From an uncultured Hippea sp. (lineage in GTDB: Bacteria; Campylobacterota_A; Desulfurellia; JAADFJ01), in NCBI GenBank assembly GCA_913009315.1, contig CAJVZA010000027.1:1-21960 (forward strand): a stretch of DNA of 21,960 bases, read 5' to 3'. The notes beneath the pieces were generated by a model. That model ran no database searches. It saw nothing but the letters and a program-made list of their open reading frames with translations, and was not told the origin of the DNA. Shown piece by piece: positions 18,939-21,960 of this stretch. The translations under genes and the position numbers were made by a program. The first letter of the stretch is position 1, and every line of letters starts with the position of its first letter.

Positions 18939-19334
18939 TCAGCCGAGCACGGAAAGCGTATCTTTAACAATACTTTTAGCGGCATCTATCACAGATGAAT
19001 TTGCCTGATACGCACGCATAGCTTCAATCAGATCCGTCATCTCAATAATAGGGTTAATATCGGGATATTTAACATATCCGTTCTTGTCTGCCAAAGGATT
19101 GTTTGGTTCATATTTTAGTTTCGGAGGATTATCGTCTCTTATCACATCGGCAACCTTTACCTTTGACAGATAATTTTTAAACGGAACTGCCTCAAATACT
19201 ACCGATCGCTTTCTGTACGGACCGCCATCCTCTGTTTTAACCGTATTGCTGTTTGCTATATTGGATGATATGATATCCATTCTTAATCGCTCAGCGCTCA
19301 GTCCGCTTGCTGCAATCTCAAAAGCCTTTATCAT
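18939..19334 (-). CDS. flgC: Flagellar basal-body rod protein FlgC
   Basis: 131 residues, proximal rod subunit. The N-terminal rod motif is present (FEIAASGLSAERLRMDIISSNIANSNT) and the C-terminal helix shows MRAYQANSSVIDAAKSI, both shared by axial proteins. The insert GGPYRKRSVVFEAV is typical of FlgC. The start follows the flgB stop by two bases. Confidence 0.97.
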   Translation of the reverse strand: MIKAFEIAASGLSAERLRMDIISSNIANSNTVKTEDGGPYRKRSVVFEAVPFKNYLSKVKVADVIRDDNPPKLKYEPNNPLADKNGYVKYPDINPIIEMTDLIEAMRAYQANSSVIDAAKSIVKDTLSVLG

Positions 19335-19336
19335 TG

Positions 19337-19717
19337 CTATACCCTCCCCAACTGATCAAGCAATGCATCTATCGAATGCAGCTTGAATCTCAAAATAGAA
19401 GAGATCTGAGCGTATTTTTCTTTAGCTCTTGCAATATTTACCATCTCTTTCTCCATATTAACATTATTGCCGTCATTTCTTGCAATATCATTGCTCTTAA
19501 TAATATCATATGTTTGCCCTGATGATGGCTGAATATGCCTTGATGATGTTATTTCAAGCATAAGATCGTTACCAAATTTGCTATCTGCATCCGCAATCCT
19601 CTTTGCTTTATATCCCGGTGTGTCTATATTTGCAATGTTGGATGATGTAAGGTTGATTCTAACTATCTGCTCTCTCATCTTAGCAGCCAGAATATTGTAT
19701 ATTTTGTTGTCTAACAA
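19337..19717 (-). CDS. flgB: Flagellar basal-body rod protein FlgB
   Basis: 126 residues, proximal rod subunit and first gene of the operon. The axial-protein motif is clear (INLTSSNIANIDTPGYKAKR). The C-terminus has the MEKEMVNIARAKEKYAQISS helix. The start is TTG at 19717-19715, supported by GGAGG with a 5-base spacer (CGATT); no ATG is available near it. A sigma-54 promoter lies about 35 bases upstream. Confidence 0.95.
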   Translation of the reverse strand: MLDNKIYNILAAKMREQIVRINLTSSNIANIDTPGYKAKRIADADSKFGNDLMLEITSSRHIQPSSGQTYDIIKSNDIARNDGNNVNMEKEMVNIARAKEKYAQISSILRFKLHSIDALLDQLGRV

Positions 19718-19727
19718 AATCGCCTCC
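19718..19727 (-). promoter_or_regulatory. Shine-Dalgarno fixing the TTG start of flgB
   Basis: AAGGAGG on the minus strand, followed by CGATT and then TTG, supports the non-ATG start. Confidence 0.7.
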
Positions 19728-19749
19728 TTACTCTATTTCTTAAATAGTT

Positions 19750-19765
19750 AGCAAAAATTGTTCCA
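19750..19765 (-). promoter_or_regulatory. Sigma-54 (-24/-12) promoter of the flgB operon
   Basis: Minus strand reads TGGAAC-N5-TTGCT: the GG and GC doublets have the required spacing and 9 of 11 defined consensus positions (TGGCACG-N4-TTGCW) match. Transcription would start near 19739, about 22 bases before flgB. The NtrC-type regulator encoded divergently is the natural activator. Confidence 0.8.
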
Positions 19766-19797
19766 TGCATCAATCTTCACGCCGCATTACTTTCAGC

Positions 19798-19812
19798 TCG
19801 GGCATTTCCCGA
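19798..19812. promoter_or_regulatory. Inverted repeat TCGGG-N5-CCCGA, candidate activator site
   Basis: A perfect 5-base dyad about 65 bases upstream of the predicted sigma-54 start, loosely extended by ATTAC (19786) and GTAAT (19818). Position and symmetry suit binding by the adjacent regulator's Fis-type helix-turn-helix; this is inference. Confidence 0.4.
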
Positions 19813-19821
19813 TATTGGTAA

Positions 19822-19849
19822 TTGACTTACGCAACAGATCAATTACAAT
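19822..19849 (+). promoter_or_regulatory. Probable sigma-70-type promoter for the regulator
   Basis: TTGACT (19822-19827) and TACAAT (19844-19849) with a 16-base spacer, each 5/6 to consensus. The -10 lies inside an ATTACA-N16-TGTAAT dyad (19842-19869), which could be an operator. A second dyad ATGTG-CTA-CACAT is at 19868-19880. Confidence 0.45.
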
Positions 19850-19971
19850 TATACTAATTATAGTGTAATGTGCTACACATAAGCTGTCAAGAAGTTTAGA
19901 TGATTTATTTGAATAAAAAATGTAAATTTGATACATAAACTGTAATCTCGAATTATGATAGAATAATTTTT

Positions 19972-20202
19972 ATGGCTATTTTTGATATCATTATATTGAA
20001 AACACAAATTGCCGGCTTTCATTCGGATAATCTATACGACAAGATATTATTATTTTGGATTTTTAGATATTTCAAAATAGTTATACCGTTTGCCGAACAA
20101 ACAAAGACTATAGGGCACTTCTATATAACTCTAGTTTCGGATATAGGAGTTCAAATTAGCCGGTCTTTTAGACAATTGCGCCTGCAAGAAGGAGAAGAAT
20201 GA
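19972..20202 (+). CDS. Small hypothetical protein coupled to the response regulator
   Basis: 76 residues, unrecognised. The middle is hydrophobic/aromatic (KILLFWIFRYFKIVIPF) and the end is basic then acidic (RSFRQLRLQEGEE). No good Shine-Dalgarno precedes its ATG. Its TGA shares bases with the ATG of the regulator (ATGA) and its last codons encode the regulator's AAGAAGGAGAAG ribosome site. It may be a genuine leader peptide, a remnant of an older gene, or chance. Confidence 0.3.
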   Translation: MAIFDIIILKTQIAGFHSDNLYDKILLFWIFRYFKIVIPFAEQTKTIGHFYITLVSDIGVQISRSFRQLRLQEGEE

Positions 20203-21524
20203 GAGTATTAATTGTAGATGACAACCATCAGATGAGAAAAGCATTGGCAGCGGCAATAAAAAAATTTGGGTATGAATCTGCTCTCGCTGCCGGCGGCAAT
20301 GCTGCATTAAGTATTCTTGATGATTCAATCAACGTTGTGATAAGTGATATCAGAATGCCTGAAATGAGCGGCGTTGACCTATTGAAAAAAATAAGGAAAC
20401 GATTTTCCGATATGCCTGTAATTTTGGTTACGGCATACGGAAGTGTGGCGCTTGCGGTAGAGGCATTCAAACTTGGTGCATCAGATTTTATTATTAAGCC
20501 GTTCAACAATAAGATATTAAAAGAAGCCATAGATAGGGCTGCACGTTTTGTGAAATACGAAAATGATATTATAGGGGATAAATTTATAGGAAATTCACCT
20601 GATATACTGAAAATTAAAAATATACTCAGAAAAGTGGCTGACACCGACATGCCGGTACTCTTGTGCGGAGAAAGCGGAACGGGAAAAGAGGTAATAGCCC
20701 GTTATATTCATACCCTGATGAATGGTTCAGACAAGCAGACACCCTTTGTGGCTATAAACTGTTCCGCCGTTCCCGAGAATCTGTTTGAGAGTGAAATGTT
20801 CGGCTACGAAAAAGGCGCCTTTACCGATGCAGCCGTCATGAAAGAGGGAAAGTTTGAGGAGGCTTCGAACGGAATACTTTTTGCCGATGAAATCACGGAA
20901 ATGCCGGGTAACCTTCAGGCAAAACTATTGAGAGTTCTTCAGGAAAAGGAGATCGTAAGAATTGGCGGCAAAAAAATCATTCCGGTTAATTTTCGTTTTA
21001 TATCATCCACAAACAGAGACATAAAAGATTCCATTGAAGAAAAAAAAATAAGAGAAGATCTTTTTTACAGAATCAATGCTTTAACAATCACCATACCGCC
21101 ATTGAGACATAGAAAAGGCGATATAGCAACTTTGTCCGGTTATTTTTTAAAAAAATATGCGTCTAAGTTTAAAAGAGTTGCCGAATCTATTGACAATGAT
21201 GCCATGGAAATGCTGAAAAATTATTCATGGCCGGGCAATATAAGAGAATTGGAAAATGTTATAGAGCGGGCAGTTGCTCTTTCGGACGACAAACTGTTGA
21301 CAAAAAGTGATATTTTTCTCCATGGTACATATTCTGCCGATATCAAGGAGGAAAAATTTTCCGTAATACCGCTTGCCGATATGGAAAAAAAGTTAATTTA
21401 CAAAGCTTTGGAAAAATGCAGCGGAAACAAAACAAAAGCCGCAGAAATGATAGGTGTAACATCGAGGACACTTAGAAATAAACTAAAAGAGTATGAAACA
21501 GACGACAAAAAATTCAAACAATAG
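20199..21524 (+). CDS. Sigma-54-dependent response regulator, NtrC family (FlgR/FlrC-like)
   Basis: 441 residues. The receiver domain (1-118) has the acidic pair Asp7-Asp8, phospho-acceptor Asp50 (VISDIRMP), Thr78 and Lys100, so it should be phosphorylated by a partner kinase, not seen here. The AAA+ domain (about 128-360) has Walker A GESGTGKE at 157-164 and Walker B FADE ending at 231. The sigma-54 contact loop at 206-211 reads GAFTDA and not GAFTGA. A C-terminal Fis-type helix-turn-helix (NKTKAAEMIGVTSRTLRNKL) lies at about 410-430. Divergent placement beside a -24/-12 promoter for flgB makes it the likely flagellar class activator. GGAGAAG precedes the ATG. Confidence 0.93.
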   Translation: MRVLIVDDNHQMRKALAAAIKKFGYESALAAGGNAALSILDDSINVVISDIRMPEMSGVDLLKKIRKRFSDMPVILVTAYGSVALAVEAFKLGASDFIIKPFNNKILKEAIDRAARFVKYENDIIGDKFIGNSPDILKIKNILRKVADTDMPVLLCGESGTGKEVIARYIHTLMNGSDKQTPFVAINCSAVPENLFESEMFGYEKGAFTDAAVMKEGKFEEASNGILFADEITEMPGNLQAKLLRVLQEKEIVRIGGKKIIPVNFRFISSTNRDIKDSIEEKKIREDLFYRINALTITIPPLRHRKGDIATLSGYFLKKYASKFKRVAESIDNDAMEMLKNYSWPGNIRELENVIERAVALSDDKLLTKSDIFLHGTYSADIKEEKFSVIPLADMEKKLIYKALEKCSGNKTKAAEMIGVTSRTLRNKLKEYETDDKKFKQ

Positions 21525-21550
21525 AAAATATCTCTGAATAAAATATAATT

Positions 21551-21705
21551 TCAATCGTCTATTTTATATCTTCTCAATATTCTTCTTATCTGCCTATCTG
21601 TAATATTAAGCGAATATTAAGCGATTCTGCTGCGTCTTTAGCCTTAATCTGTCCTGCATGCACTTCTTTAATAACCGACAATCTGTCAACCTCTCTTTCA
21701 TTCAT
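21551..21705 (-). pseudogene. Transposase N-terminal remnant (ISNCY-like helix-turn-helix), frameshifted
   Basis: From ATG 21705-21703, with GGAGA 8 bases upstream, the frame reads MNEREVDRLSVIKEVHAGQI and continues KAKDAAESLNI, the opening of ISNCY-type transposases. An exact 11-base tandem duplication (21602-21623) then shifts the frame. Reading past it restores TDRQIRRILRRYK, the recognition helix and linker. The sequence ends at TGA 21553-21551 with no catalytic domain, so it is a dead 5' fragment. Confidence 0.65.
21602..21623. repeat. 11-base exact tandem duplication
   Basis: AATATTAAGCG occurs twice back to back. Removing one copy restores the transposase reading frame, so it is a recent slippage-type insertion. 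Confidence 0.9.
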
Positions 21706-21720
21706 AAATACAATCTCCAC

Positions 21721-21960
21721 TTCTATCATGATATAACCGGAAGCTATTTTGAAGGATACAAATGCATTATTGCCCAATACGGTTATTCCCGCGATAAGCG
21801 CAACGATAAGGAGCAGATTGTTATCGGCATTGTAACTACCGTTGCAGAAGTTATAGGTGAACTGAAAAGAGAATACTCCATTGATGAAATTGTATTTGTA
21901 GGCGACAGAGGCATGCTGAGCGAAAAGAATATCAAGGCAATAGAAGAACTCAATCAAAAA
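21721..21960 (+). pseudogene. IS1634-like DDE transposase fragment with internal deletion, continuing past the window
   Basis: An 80-codon open frame with no start reads FYHDITGSYFEG, then AQYGYSRDKRNDKEQIVIG and, further on, DEIVFVGDRGMLSEKNI. These are the blocks around the first and second catalytic Asp of IS1634-type transposases (YDvTsxYFEG..., GYSRDxRxDKxQIvxG, VGDRGM). The usual stretch between them (the xVxxGNTxDxxT block) is missing: IVTT runs straight into VAEVIGELKREY, an apparent in-frame deletion of about 20-25 residues. It abuts the start of the opposite-strand transposase remnant. Whether the 3' part survives lies outside the window. Confidence 0.7.

Overview
The window comes from an AT-rich, flagellated, Gram-negative-type bacterium. 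The flagellar genes are of the bacterial rod/MS-ring/export-ATPase type with sigma-54 control. The pairings hisZ-purA and rpsO-pnp-M16 peptidase, and the order flgBC-fliEFGHIJ followed by a MotE/YlxF-like gene, are what I would expect in Desulfobacterota (former Deltaproteobacteria) or Deferribacterota-like lineages. That placement is inferred from gene order and not proven.

Layout. (1) 1-177, minus strand: the start of a putative DNA-binding (antitoxin-like) gene cut by the window edge, plus a 3' scrap of its upstream partner. (2) 200-9428, minus strand: a tightly packed housekeeping chain reading rpsO, pnp, M16 peptidase, class V aminotransferase, hisZ, purA, ychF, M24 peptidase, mostly with 1-8 base overlaps and a likely sigma-70 promoter before rpsO. 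(3) 9441-10772: a graveyard with no intact gene. It holds an IS21-like left end and istA remnant, a decayed D12-class adenine methyltransferase gene, and copies of a short 'ATGAGACC...' repeat. (4) 10773-12893, plus strand: a membrane-anchored TPR protein. (5) 12874-13129: more copies of the same repeat, then a 37-codon ORF that overlaps the flagellar operon end and looks like a broken continuation of it. (6) 13126-19717, minus strand: flgB, flgC, fliE, fliF, fliG, fliH, fliI, fliJ and a MotE-like gene. (7) 19718-20198: control region with a clear sigma-54 promoter for flgB, an inverted repeat that could be an activator site, a sigma-70-like promoter on the plus strand and a small ORF. (8) 20199-21524, plus strand: an NtrC-type sigma-54 response regulator. 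(9) 21551-21960: two transposase remnants, one frameshifted by an 11-base tandem duplication.

How it fits together. The divergent NtrC-type regulator probably activates the -24/-12 promoter driving flgB-fliJ. This operon builds the proximal rod (FlgB, FlgC, FliE), MS ring (FliF), switch (FliG) and export ATPase complex (FliH, FliI, FliJ), and ends with a secreted MgtE_N/MotE-like protein. The housekeeping chain covers translation and RNA decay (S15, PNPase, YchF), purine and histidine synthesis (PurA, HisZ) and peptide turnover.

I do not see a convincing new defence or biosynthetic system. The most useful leads are the flgB control region, the repeat-associated break at the flagellar operon end, the periplasmic TPR protein facing the MotE-like gene, and the GAFTDA variant of the regulator.
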